Source: Seiridium cupressi
Taxonomy: Eukaryota; Ascomycota; Sordariomycetes; Amphisphaeriales; Sporocadaceae
Length of the DNA stretch: 64,000 nt
Assembly: GCA_036674765.1 (NCBI GenBank)
Contig: JARVKI010000150.1
Location: forward strand, 1-64,000
Direction of reading: 5' to 3'
A program made the translations under genes and the position numbers. Shown piece by piece: positions 1 through 10,889 of the stretch. Within the stretch, counting starts at the first letter, position 1. Every line of letters starts with the position of its first letter. Below the pieces are notes generated by a model. It saw only the letters and a list, made by a program, of their open reading frames with translations. It was not told the DNA's origin and did no database searches.

Positions 1-1960
1 AAGCGATTTAACGATAAATTCGATTTTAAAAAACTTAAATTATTTAAAATCGATAAAGTTATTTTAAAAGTTAATTTAAAATTATCGTTATTTAAAATAA
101 TGCGAAATTACCTTATTATATATATATCTTTATTTAAACTAATATTTAAAAACGTTAAAATCGATATAATATTAAAAATAAAAACTAATTAATAAAAATA
201 CAAAGTAAAAAAGATATTAAAATATTATAAGAAAAAAAAAAGCCTTTAATATTTAATTAAATATAAAAAAATTACCTATTTAAAAAAATATTTAAAAACT
301 TAAAAAATATATTAAAGGTTATATTACTTTTAAACGGTATTTTTAAAACCCGCGAAGAAGTTAAAATTAAAGGGTTTTACTAAATTAACACCGTTTTAAT
401 CGATTATAACGCCCGTAAATTGCGTAAGATTCGCTTCCGCCGCCTTAACAGCCTCTAGCTCTTTAATAGATTAAAACTCCCGCTGCGCTATTTAAACCCC
501 TTTTACGCGCGCCGCGGTACGCATTTTCTTTAAACGAATAAAACGACCGATCGCTTCGTTTATATCCTTATATATTTTCCGTTACGCTTCTTTTTATCTT
601 TCTTAAAATTTTAGGAAAGAGGATTTAACATCCGCCTTTATACGTTTAAAACGATGATACTCTTATAAAACGGCCTTTATAAAAGCCGCGGGAACGCCCG
701 AATTATCGTATTTTAAACTTTTATCCGTATAAAGCTTATAACTTTTTACTCCTTTTATTATTTTATAAGGAAGCTTTTTAAAAAAGTATCGAAAATACGG
801 TATAATTTTAAAAAAATATACCTTAAATAAAATAAAAAGGTTTACGCGACGAATAAAAAAGAAACGGGAGGATTTTTTTTTTATTTAACTTTTTAAATAT
901 AACCTAATATAATAAATACGTATTATAAAAACGAAAATAAGGAAGGGAATTTATTAAATTAATAAAATAGGTAAATATAATTTATTTATAAGACTTTAGG
1001 CTTTAAAGGCTAAGCTTTAAAAAGGGGGACTTTAATGTTACGAACGTAGCCCGGTCGGGAGTACGGATTATAACCGGCAGGTAATAAATAAGTGCTTAAT
1101 ACCTTTAACCTAAAGGAATATTTATAATAATAATAATAGGTATTACTATCCAATTAAACGGTAAAACCCTTAATTAAAAGTATTTAAGGTTAATACGTTA
1201 AATAAATATAAATAAATATAAATAAATAAAATTAATAAAGGAATAAATAAATATATATACGATAAACGTTTTTTATATAAATAATTATTATTTTAATAAT
1301 TAATTTAAATATTTATCTATTTATAAATAAGGCTTATTAAGTTTTAACGATTATATTTTTATTTAAAACTTAGTATTCTTATTTTATATTACGTACCTTA
1401 TTAATATAAACTTAATACCAGTGTATTATCTTAAAGTTTATCTTAACGATAATATCTTCGTTATATATTATAATTACGATAAAATACCAGGTAATAAAAT
1501 TGTAATATAAGGTAATTATATTTATAAATTTATTTTTAAAAAGAAGAGAATTTTAAAAAGATTAACCGTAAAGCGTAACCTAAGTATTAATAGTATTTAA
1601 ACGTTACGCAAATGCTTTAAACACGTTATAACTAAGCCGTTACACTAAAAAAGATTTTATTTTTAAATAATTTAAAATTATATTATTAATAACTTTAAAA
1701 ATAATAAAAATAACGGTTTTATAAGTAAAATAACAGTTAAATTACGATTTATAACTAATAAGTTTATTATAAAAACATTAAAAACAATTAATTTATAACC
1801 GATAACGCTAAATTATTAATAAAAAAAAGCAAACCCACCTTAAAATATATATATTAACAGATTTAAAATAAAATCCTATATAAAACTGTTAAGGTTAATA
1901 TAAAGAACCGCACGGGCCACCTATTTATTATATAACGATACCGGGTTATAACGATGGAAA
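1..1960. repeat. AT-rich RIP-mutated repeat relic
   Basis: The block is dominated by TTAAAA, TTTAAA and ATAATA strings, and CpA and TpG dinucleotides are almost missing; the first 60 bases contain none. TpA is in great excess. This is the footprint of repeat-induced point mutation (C to T at CpA on either strand) in an old duplicated element. Less affected patches with more GC remain near 400-560 and 1020-1080. No open reading frame survives, so the element class cannot be told. Composition returns abruptly to normal at about 1,900-2,000, the likely edge of the repeat. The left edge lies outside the window. Confidence 0.85.
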
Positions 1961-2804
1961 AGGTGTGTTTTTATTATATCGTTATAAACCGGTCTGACTG
2001 TAGATAACAGAACCGCCCAAGGGACTTAATGGAGGCTTCCGGCCGGCGACCCGATGACGCATTCATCCTGTCCAATAACATGGCAAGGAACACAAACTGC
2101 CCCCGGCAGAACTAAATGTATCAGTGCAGGTCATAAAATATGATCGCAAAGCTTAAAGGTCACATTGCTACCAGATATGAGTTTCAGATAGTGAACTAAT
2201 GCCAGCCCTACGTGAAGACCACGTCACCACGCATGTCTCGCGGCGGCCGCTCCACACGGCAACCATTTCTCCTCTTGAGTCGGGTTGCTTTCTCCCGAAC
2301 TAGAGTCGGTGCTCACCCCACGCTAGCGCTCAGTAAAGTGTTATTATTGCAGAAGGAAGCAGGGTGCGATAAATTGAACCTGTAGGCCGTCCAATCTGCA
2401 TTGGCAGCTCCAAAACATGCAAGAGAAAGTAGAAACAACAAATCATCACCTGGTTTACTAAACAGCCTCGGCAAGGAGACAATAAGTAATCAGCTCAAGT
2501 TCACCTTGGCTGGCCAGATCCACCCACCGTTGGGGAAAGTGGGCCGTAGGCGCTCCCCCTTGCATTGAATCGACGGGACCGTGTATACGAAACGCACATG
2601 GGTGGACTAGCAGCCATCCACCCCCGCATCATACCGAGTCACGATCCTTCAGTCAATGATCGGTCTAAATAACACGAAAAGCCAGGTTTGTGGCCCATTG
2701 TGGTGCCGTCCTTGCTGTGGTTCTCATAAAAAGTATCTGTCATCATCTGAAACATTTTCAAAGCTAGGATAGCTTCAGAAAGCTCATTCACTGACTTGTA
2801 AACT
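1961..2804. other. Upstream region of asparagine synthetase gene
   Basis: This is ordinary-composition sequence between the RIP block and the asparagine synthetase start. A weak TATA-like string (CATAAAAAGTATC) lies near 2726-2738, about 75 bases before the ATG. I see no ORF or repeat of note. Confidence 0.4.
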
Positions 2805-5191
2805 ATGTGTGGACTAAGCGCCGTTATTACACTGGAGCGCCGGGCCCATGGTGATGAAGATGCTGACGATAAGTCCCGGGATGAGCTGAGGTCCCGACTT
2901 TCGTCGAGCCTGGATCACATCAAACACCGGGGGCCCGACGCCCAAGATATTTGGATCAGCCCTGATAACTCGGTTGGTAAGCACATCACCAAGTCGCCGG
3001 GTCAAGCATTGGGTTGCTAAACTCTGGAAAGCCTTGGGCCATTGTCGCTTGTCTATTGTCGATCTTTCACCGCAAGGTGAACAGCCACTGCATGATGATG
3101 AAGGTCACATCCACGCCGTTGTCATGGGCGAGATCTACGACGACGATGTTCTGAGGGAGCGGTGCATTCAAAAGTTTGGCTACAAGTTCCGGGGACACAG
3201 TGACTCCGAGCTCGTCATCGCTTTGTATAAACACTATGGTGCGCCGGCTTTCTTGGAGCATCTACGTGGAGAGTATGCCTTCGTGATTTATGATGATTGT
3301 TCGGGTGAGATAATCGCTGCTAGAGACCGCTTCGGTGTGAAGCCACTGTTTTGGACACGCGTTGGCAACACGCTCTTGGTAGCAGCAGAGATGAAAGCAT
3401 TTATACCACTAGGGTGGATACCGGAGTGGAACATAGATGGTATTGCCCTGAGCTCATGCTTCGTTGGGTCGGACACGATCTTTAAAGATGTTTATAGGGT
3501 ACGTCGATCTGCACATCCAACGTAATCAAAGGCCGGAACTAGTTCAATGGCCTTAGCCTTTGGTCTATCTCTACTGATGACATTTCCCATCAGCTTCGCC
3601 CGGGTTACTACTTGACCGCTTCACCTGACGGCCGTGTTGGGACACATGAGTACTGGGATATTCATTACAGAGACAAGGTCAGTTGTAATACGTGGCGACA
3701 TTCGGTGGTCTGCACACTAAATAAGTGTTTCCAGCGAGAGATCGAGACGCGTTCTGTTGATGAAATGGTGATGTCAGTGAGAGAAAAGATCATCGAGTCG
3801 GTGCGCATAAGATTGCGCGCCGACGTTCCTGTGGGAATCTACCTCTCCGGAGGAATTGACTCATCCGCCATTGCAGGAATCACTAAGTACCTGGTCGAAG
3901 AAAAGGGGCAAAAGATAGGATCCCAGGATATCAAGAAGAAGCTCGCCTGCTTCACCATCCAGTTTGACAGGGATTCCGGATTTGATGAGTCAGGTACGTA
4001 GGTCCCAATATCTTGACAGGTACCATGGTCCTCATGTCTGTAGAAATTGCTGAAAGAACCGCCAACTTCCTTGGAGTCGACATGCACGTCAAGGACATGA
4101 ACGAAGCCGCAATGGTGAGGCACTTTGAAGACTGTATATGGCACAACGAGCACCATTGTTGGGACCTCGGAACTGTGGGCAAATTTGCTCTCTCCGAACT
4201 GCCAAGAGAACACGGATTTAAAGTCATCCTCAGCGGCGAAGGGACAGATGAATTGTTCGCGGGGTACCAGTGGTTTGTCCCAGACTTCCTGCTCGAAACT
4301 GATCAGTCGAGTCCCGACCTGCCTCTGCAACGCGATGATGGCCTACGTCGAAGACTTGGAGAGAAGGCTGGACAGGACATTCTAAGCGTGTTCAGTAAAG
4401 TCGGAACTGACCGAAGCGATTCCGGCATCGAAGCGGAACTAAAATTGAGACTCAACAATGTGGGCTCGCCTGCCTCCATGGCGACCAGACTGACGCCACG
4501 CGAGATCTTCGTCCCATCACTTCAAACCCGGTACAGCTCCGCAGACGTAGTACGTGGAGTTATCGACGCATGGTCGCCGGCGGCCCAGGAAAAGGTCATG
4601 AATGACTGGCACCCGGTGCACACTTCCATGTACGCGTGGAGCAAGTCTCAGCTGCCCAACTACATTTTGACCGCCCTAGGAGACCGTTGCGAAATGGCAC
4701 ACAGCATCGAGGGCCGCCCTCCGTTTCTGGATCATCAGCTGGCGGACCTCATGGGAAGCATACCGCCCTCACTGAAGATGTACTACGGGCCCCAGGGCAA
4801 AGGCCCGGACGCAGGAAATAACACGTGGTGGCACAACGCCGACGCTCAGGCGGCTGCTCAGTTCTGGGAGAAGTGGATATTGCGAGAGGCGGTCAAGCCA
4901 TTCATCACCGAAGAACTTTATCTGCGCAGGAAACACTTTTACTCTGCTCCCGTTTTGTGGCCGACAGACGGCCCGCTGCATAGCCTATTCAAACGCCTCT
5001 TGACCGAAGAGAACGTCAAGGCGCTAGGCTTTGTCGACTGGCCTGAAATCAGAAAATCTCTAGAACAGGGATTTGGAGAGAAAGCTGATTTGAGTGCAAC
5101 GAGAAAATGTATAATTGTTGGCAGTTTTGTCACATTGAGTAAGCGCTTCAGCGTCTCTCGGGCTCGTGTAAAAGATGACATCATTGTGTGA
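2805..5191 (+). CDS. Asparagine synthetase (glutamine-hydrolysing), class B
   Basis: The enzyme makes asparagine from aspartate, ATP and glutamine-derived ammonia. Five exons fit: 2805-2976, 3032-3498, 3594-3677, 3735-3993 and 4044-5191, giving about 709 residues. All phases match; the 57-base third intron is in frame and could be retained. The N-terminal glutaminase domain begins MCG, so the nucleophile Cys is present once Met is removed, followed by RGPDAQ and GHCRLSIVDL. The synthetase half has the pyrophosphate loop SGGIDSS, then GEGTDELFAGY and IEGRPPFLDHQ. Oddity: the conserved NGEIY motif reads MGEIYD, so the oxyanion-hole Asn is Met (residue about 89). Paralogues of this family also occur in secondary-metabolite loci, but this one lies about 29 kb from the nearest PKS, so a housekeeping or stand-alone role is equally possible. 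Confidence 0.93.
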
Positions 5192-5250
5192 GAAACACAC
5201 CGCTCCAATACATGATATTACGTCTACTTAAGTAGAACTCCAATGCTAGT

Positions 5251-7008
5251 CTAGAAAGTAGAACCAGGCTCACTTAGTCTCAACCCAAAGACCCTTTCAG
5301 TCACGCTTTCGCTCTCCTCCATTGTCTCTTTGACGGAAAACGTCCCATTGACAGAACGATTGATCTCAAATGTCAATCTTCCCACATGTATGGGCTTCAA
5401 TAATGGCAATCTTTCAGCATATATTTCGGCATAAGCATGCATGCGCCGAATATGTCCCCGACCTAACCTACTCATCGGGTCAACACTGTCTGGCTCATAG
5501 TATTGGTTGCCGCTTAGATCGTCAATTTCCGATTCGGGCTTTCGATATACATCTTGTGTGATGACCAATTTCTTGAGATTCGCCTGGCTAGATATGTACT
5601 CTGTTAGCTCCTCGTGATTGACACACCATTCGTGGCGGTTGACGTCACGTTGACGTGCTGCCAGATGCAGCACCTCAAGTGATGTTGATTGCAAAATTGA
5701 CTTTAAAGTTGTGAGCTGCAGTTGTGTCCCTTCCCACGACAATGAAAGTGTCCCCAAGTAAGGAAGATCATTGAGAATTGCGGGTAGACTTCGCATGAAG
5801 TCATCCTCTTGTGGGTCCATTAGGGAGAGTGCAGTTATGGTGCGGTTCTGTCTTAGCAGCTTCAACTGTATGCTTGGAGTGAATTTGCCGTTTAGTAGAA
5901 CCACTCTCAACTCTTTGTGATCCACAAGGCCTTCCAGGTGATCTCTCATGATCAGGTCGTCGTAGTCGGTAACAAGAGTTCGTAGCTTTGGGCTCGAAAG
6001 GAGGCTCTGGGCTGCAGACTCATCATAGTTGAGGTGTAACCCAGTGTCGAGATAAGCGAGTTCAGGAAACTCGAGGGTAAATCCTAGCGGCTTCTGATAA
6101 TTCTTATCATTGTCTAGTGTTGACGACCAGTTTTCAAGAGTCAGCCAACGAAGAGTGTCCGAGCATGAGCTCAACAAATCACCACAGAACGGCGACGGGT
6201 CATAAATACTGTCCAACACCTCACTGGGATAATTTTCATCCTCCCACGGATCGGGACCCAAATATAGATCTAGGTGAAGCCTTTCTAAAGGAAGCTTAAG
6301 CAAGGCCCTGGATCGAATATAGGGCCTCTGTAAAAGTGCACCCAGTTTGAGTTGCCGTATTGTTGATACCGAGAGGCAATTGAATAGATATTCGTCGGCC
6401 GTGCAATCCAACGACAAGATCTCCAAGTTTGGCAGAATCGAAAACATTGCGAGATACATTGCTTCATAGGCTTTCTTTTGCTTTGACCATGGACCACCCA
6501 TGTGCTGACTGAGCCGCTTCGCTAGTTCTCCCCATCGGTTACCCGTCATGGCGTTGTATGTGGCGACTTGCTCCTGAATCTTGACCCAATCAAGACCGGT
6601 TTTCGGATCAGTGGAGTCGTAGTCGGTGTACGTGTACATAACAGAGCGGATTGCTGTGCCGATCGGGAGCCGTCGATACTGTACGGTCTTCGGGTCCGTT
6701 GAAACCCTATCTTCGAGCATTCGTCGCAGTAGCTCGATAGAGTGTTTATCAAAGTCGAAATCAACGAATCTGTCTCGGATAATTCGACACATTTGAAGAA
6801 AGTCGGAGTTGACCAAAGCCATATTTGCTCGATCCCTAAGGTTGCAATCACTAGCAAGATACTCGATTATCTTGTCAAGTATCTCGGCGGGTATCCTGAA
6901 GAGGCGGCATGTCTCAGCTTTGATCGGAACGTCTCCCATCACACGCCTGAGGGAGGCGACCCGGAGACTAGTGAGATGGTGTTCACCAAAGGGGTGTTGG
7001 GCAGACAT
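5251..7008 (-). CDS. F-box protein with leucine-rich-like C-terminal region
   Basis: This single-exon gene gives about 585 residues from the ATG at 7008. The reading frame stays open up to 7158, but the upstream ATG overlaps a TATA-like box (see 7146-7155), so the second Met is the better start. An F-box-like segment lies near residues 38-85 (RLFRIPAEILDKIIEYL followed by the typical ALVNSDF). The rest is a long alpha/beta region with many Leu-rich strands, as in fungal F-box proteins that present substrates to SCF ubiquitin ligases through LRR-like folds. The substrate is unknown. It lies tail-to-head with the PI-PLC-like gene on the same strand, about 150 bases apart. I see no frame damage. 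Confidence 0.8.
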   Translation of the reverse strand: MSAQHPFGEHHLTSLRVASLRRVMGDVPIKAETCRLFRIPAEILDKIIEYLASDCNLRDRANMALVNSDFLQMCRIIRDRFVDFDFDKHSIELLRRMLEDRVSTDPKTVQYRRLPIGTAIRSVMYTYTDYDSTDPKTGLDWVKIQEQVATYNAMTGNRWGELAKRLSQHMGGPWSKQKKAYEAMYLAMFSILPNLEILSLDCTADEYLFNCLSVSTIRQLKLGALLQRPYIRSRALLKLPLERLHLDLYLGPDPWEDENYPSEVLDSIYDPSPFCGDLLSSCSDTLRWLTLENWSSTLDNDKNYQKPLGFTLEFPELAYLDTGLHLNYDESAAQSLLSSPKLRTLVTDYDDLIMRDHLEGLVDHKELRVVLLNGKFTPSIQLKLLRQNRTITALSLMDPQEDDFMRSLPAILNDLPYLGTLSLSWEGTQLQLTTLKSILQSTSLEVLHLAARQRDVNRHEWCVNHEELTEYISSQANLKKLVITQDVYRKPESEIDDLSGNQYYEPDSVDPMSRLGRGHIRRMHAYAEIYAERLPLLKPIHVGRLTFEINRSVNGTFSVKETMEESESVTERVFGLRLSEPGSTF

Positions 7009-7145
7009 GTTAGATTGTCGGAGAGGTTGGTGTAAACTGAAGTGGATTTCGGCATAAGTTTTAAGAGCGACACGATTGACTGAACAAAGCCGACTAACTG
7101 AGGTGAAAAGAGAAAGGGTATCATTCAACTTTTCCTCAGTCGCTC

Positions 7146-7155
7146 TTTTTATATA
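7146..7155 (-). promoter_or_regulatory. TATA-like box of the F-box gene
   Basis: On the minus strand this reads TATATAAAAA, about 140 bases before the preferred ATG at 7008. It overlaps the first possible ATG of the frame (7158), which argues that this ATG is not used. Confidence 0.45.
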
Positions 7156-7158
7156 CAA

Positions 7159-8243
7159 TTAGATAGTAGGGTGAATCACCTCCAGATTGCCATCACAGCT
7201 CCCAGGTGCAGTGACAGGATTACACCTTGCCGGACACAAATAACTCTCGTTGAACCTAACCCCATAATCACCGCCCCATCGTGCTGCCATCCCATAAACA
7301 GGGAAATCCGTGCTTACGATATGCGCACCGCTCGCAAAAGCAGCTTCCCGGCGACTCCACGTGTCATTGCTCAATACCGTCGTGATAGGCTCGTCAGAGC
7401 GCGTCCGTACCCAGTATCCCTTCGAAACAGCCTCCTGGATGGCAGGTAGACACTCGCCGGTAGGGGAGTTCATCTTCCGGAAAGCGCAATCAGGTTGCCC
7501 TTCATTACTCTGTGGGAACACGACACGGCCCTCGGCATTAGGTCGCCCAGATTCCCATGTCGAAGAGTTCCGGGTCACTCCTAGTTCTCCCGTCGACGCA
7601 CTGTCCATAAGGAAGAAGAAGCGTCCACGGGCGGAGTCGAGATCCGGCCAGCCGTATGTTAGTATGCTTTGCTCGAGTGTGAGGTTATCTCGACGAATGT
7701 CGTCGGGGGCGATAAGTTCGTCGGTAGAGAAGACGGAACGGAACTCGGCGTCTAGGCTGTCTAGAAGCTCGGTATTGTTCCACCATACCGGTTTAGCGCC
7801 CCCGATGGATGAGAGATCTCCGCCGGGCTGCTTGTACTCAATCATAACGGGGACGGGTACGTGGGCAGGATTTGTCTTGCTCCAGGTGCGAAGCTGAGTC
7901 AAACATGAGATGAGGGTATAGCAGCTGACTCCGACATCCGCATCAGGGACGTGTAGGACCTTGGTGCCTGACTTGTTCATACCCGGATCATCTGGCATGT
8001 CAAGATGCGCCATACGTCGGATAAGTGGTGAGCCGTATAGCCCACCCTCTGGATCTGCCCATATATCGATTTCGAAATTGCGCAGCCCCTGATACTCGGC
8101 CTGGTGTGCAAGATCCGAGTGTGAATAGTAGTAGTTCTCCGGATCACTGAGCAGGAGCGCATGGTATGGCTTCTCGGCTAAGCTCACCTCGCGGTGGTAA
8201 CTGTTGTGGGTGCCAATTACTTGCATTTGATTCATGCGCAACG
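7159..8243 (-). CDS. PI-PLC-like phosphodiesterase (Ca2+-dependent C1 type), 3' exon
   Basis: The frame encodes about 360 residues of the phosphatidylinositol-specific phospholipase C X-domain superfamily. Near its start is VIGTHNSYH, holding the first catalytic His. NFEIDIWADPEGG (acidic metal or substrate site) and VMIEYKQPGG follow, a pattern I associate with the fungal and bacterial Ca2+-dependent PI-PLC-C1 group. The open frame starts with a TTG codon inside a conserved LRMNQ-like run, and a splice acceptor (TCCTCAG) lies just upstream at about 8244-8246. The true N-terminus, probably with a signal peptide, should therefore sit on an upstream exon that I could not place with confidence. 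If no such exon exists, translation would start at the internal ATG at about 8235. It ends three bases from the longest F-box frame. Confidence 0.75.
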
Positions 8244-8246
8244 CTG

Positions 8247-9386
8247 AGGACCATGTTAACCCGTTCTTGGTGTGAAGTGTGGCGTTACTGGTCTGAGCGG
8301 TTGCTATTGAACTTGTCAGTCACGATTTTATTGTCATGACTCCATAACTCCATGCATTAACATACTTCCTGAAACTGCAGCAGTAAAAACTGCAATATAT
8401 CTTAAACTGAAAGCCTGCGAAGGTTCAGCCTCAGATTCGACGAGGACAATTGTGTGGCATCTCTTACCATGGTGGAGGGCAATTGGCTGGCAAGATCTAT
8501 AAGCACGAGGATAGGGACGAACAAACGGACATCCTACTACTGCTCCGAGTCATAAGCAGGATTTTATACCTCCCAATCTACAGAGATATTCGTCCCTTCC
8601 CACGTGGGTATCATGCAAATGTGGAGAATGCAACTTTATTGCTTCTAGGATCCAGCTTTGAGAACCTCTTAGTTCGCAGTTGAGAAACATTGGCCAACCG
8701 CGAATCTCCTGGCCTTGAGAGTACCAAGGGTGGATGATGCTTCATCGGCCAATTAGATTGCTGGGTTCTTTCATGTGTTCCTAGGGTATCAAGGATGAAG
8801 ACAGGACCCTTGAAAACCGGGGAGGCTGGGGCGGGAATCCCAGCAAGCTCTACATATCGAAGCTTGCACTCCTAGAATAACTTATGAGAAGTTCGAATCA
8901 ATTGCCAAGGTTCATAATAAATGATCAGGAGACAATAATTGTGCATGGTACCCTAGTCCCTGATCCCGAGGGGTGGTGTCTTTGAGAAACCACTTTTGAC
9001 GTGAGATGTGGAGGGATGTACGGCATTGGATCACTCGGTGAACTTATGAAGCCATCATTTCAGAGGCGGGGATGAATGTTGATTCAAATTGCTAGACACT
9101 TAGTGGAGGAACTTCTAATGGGTCTCTCACCACTAACAGTGCAAGTCAAAGGTCCTGCCGGTTCTTTGTCTGAACATAAACAAGGGAGGAGGCAAATATT
9201 CGCGAGTAACAAAGTCAGATGTAAAGATGAGACAAAAAGACTGAGACCCAGCAAAATGATATTGTGAGATCCAAGATGAAAGCAGATAACACAAGCCATA
9301 GTCGTATAAAACCATGAACTCTATCCGGGACTTCCCCATCCAGCCTCGACAAACTCATCAGTGTGATTGATCGCTGACCCGCCAAT
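8247..9386. other. Intergenic region, no gene recognised
   Basis: This holds the expected 5' exon or promoter of the PI-PLC-like gene (right side, minus strand) and the promoter of the F-box/ankyrin gene (left of 9387). The ORFs present are short and without family resemblance. Confidence 0.4.
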
Positions 9387-10889
9387 ATGCCCAGAATACT
9401 GAGCCTTGCCCCCGAGCTCCTTCACATAATAGCGTATCTTCTGAGTGATCCGAAGGATTTCTGGAGCTGGTCGATCACATGTAAACATCTTCGATACATG
9501 TTCCCGCTGAAGACCATCGCCGAAAGTGACGCAGAATACCACCGGAGGACCGTTCTGCCCAATATCGAGATCCCATTCGCGCTTGAACAGTTCCCAATGA
9601 TCAGCACAGCCATACGCTCAAAGGCCTCCCACCAGGTAATCAAGATTATCATCGACGCATATGTGAACAAATTCCCGGCCGCGCTCAACGGGGCATGGGG
9701 CCGGCTTGACTTCAACCTCTACCCGCTGCATGAAGCGTGCGAGGGGAGGCGAAGAAATACGGTCAAGTATCTCCTTGGTAAGGGGTGTCGAGTCGATCTG
9801 CGGGACATTAGTTTCGACCGTGGTGAGTGCTACCGGCTCCCGGGACGCGACGAGGCGATCAGCATCGTCGACGCGCTGACATTAGCTATTGACCAGACTA
9901 CGGAAAGTATCGTCGGACTACTCCTTGACCACGGTCATCCCGTGCATAACGACCATCTGGACCGTGCGGTACTGCGGAAGGACACCAATGTCTTGTTCAT
10001 GCTTATAGAGTTCTTGAAGGCCAACCCCGCGATCGACGCGGGCGAGTCTCGCTGGGCCATCAAAAACGCGTTGGACTGGACTGTGCAGTCCAGGGAGTGG
10101 GACGAGAACGAAGCCGTGATCGATCTGCTCCTCTCGCGCATGACCATCGATGTCACGGACTATCTCCCCACCCTCGTCTGGCATGCCCTGCAGAGCGACT
10201 GTCCCCGGAACGCGTTGCATATATTCCGACACTGGGCCAGAACATGCCGGGATCTCAATGGTACGAGTCAACTGCTGGTCATCTTCAATACTGCCATGAG
10301 TGCCAACCACATGGACCTCGTCCGGGAAATACATCCCGCCTACACCAAGTCCCTGACCAACCCGGGCTGCGACCCCTTGCTCACCCATGCTATGCGCGCA
10401 GCTACCAAACATCCCGATACTGTGCTCAACGAGGTATTGCCTTACCTGTTCGAGACAGGCTGTCGGCCATGCGTTGCGCACTTACAAGAGGCAGTCCTTA
10501 ACACAAATCCAGTACCGTTCATCGACGCGATAGTCGCCGGCGGTGTAGACATGAATGGGAAGCTATCAGTGCAAGCGGCCGAGGGCCACCTTCTGGAGAT
10601 GGACATGCTTTCGTTAGCTATCAAACAGTGGCGCGGGCCGGCCGTCTTCAGACTCTTGCACCACGGGGCCCGCTTAACTCAGCTGGATGATGATATCGTC
10701 GAGAGTCTCAGCGCATGGTACCTCCAAACGTTCCGAAATCCGAACTGGGCCTCGGCTGCGGATGCGCCGCGGTTGATAGAGGCTGCCAAGGCGGGCGGGA
10801 TGAATAACGTGAGTATCTTTTCCTCGACAGATCCTACTAAGCACAATGAGCAGCTCATAACACTATTTCACTTGGCGAACTTGATATAG
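9387..10889 (+). CDS. F-box/ankyrin-repeat protein
   Basis: The frame gives 500 residues from ATG 9387. The N-terminus has an F-box-like segment (LSLAPELLHIIAYLL, then WSITCKHLR at residues 5-40). Degenerate ankyrin repeats follow from about residue 100: YPLHEACEGRRRNTVKYLLGKG, then ALTLAIDQTTESIVGLLLDHG, and a late repeat with FRLLHHGARL. Such proteins usually act as adaptors of SCF ligases or as interaction scaffolds; no target can be inferred. Near the 3' end a GTGAGT donor (10809), a CTAAG branch-like site and an AG at 10853 could define a 45-base in-frame intron ending in the same stop codon, so the protein may be 485 residues. No frame damage is seen. Confidence 0.8.
   Translation: MPRILSLAPELLHIIAYLLSDPKDFWSWSITCKHLRYMFPLKTIAESDAEYHRRTVLPNIEIPFALEQFPMISTAIRSKASHQVIKIIIDAYVNKFPAALNGAWGRLDFNLYPLHEACEGRRRNTVKYLLGKGCRVDLRDISFDRGECYRLPGRDEAISIVDALTLAIDQTTESIVGLLLDHGHPVHNDHLDRAVLRKDTNVLFMLIEFLKANPAIDAGESRWAIKNALDWTVQSREWDENEAVIDLLLSRMTIDVTDYLPTLVWHALQSDCPRNALHIFRHWARTCRDLNGTSQLLVIFNTAMSANHMDLVREIHPAYTKSLTNPGCDPLLTHAMRAATKHPDTVLNEVLPYLFETGCRPCVAHLQEAVLNTNPVPFIDAIVAGGVDMNGKLSVQAAEGHLLEMDMLSLAIKQWRGPAVFRLLHHGARLTQLDDDIVESLSAWYLQTFRNPNWASAADAPRLIEAAKAGGMNNVSIFSSTDPTKHNEQLITLFHLANLI

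Noticed and set aside
2805..5191. Asparagine synthetase as part of the PKS cluster
   Set aside because: It is about 29 kb from PKS1 with unrelated genes in between; there is no positive evidence of linkage.
9918..10481. Minus-strand 187-codon ORF inside the ankyrin gene
   Set aside because: It is an antisense shadow of a well-supported F-box/ankyrin frame.
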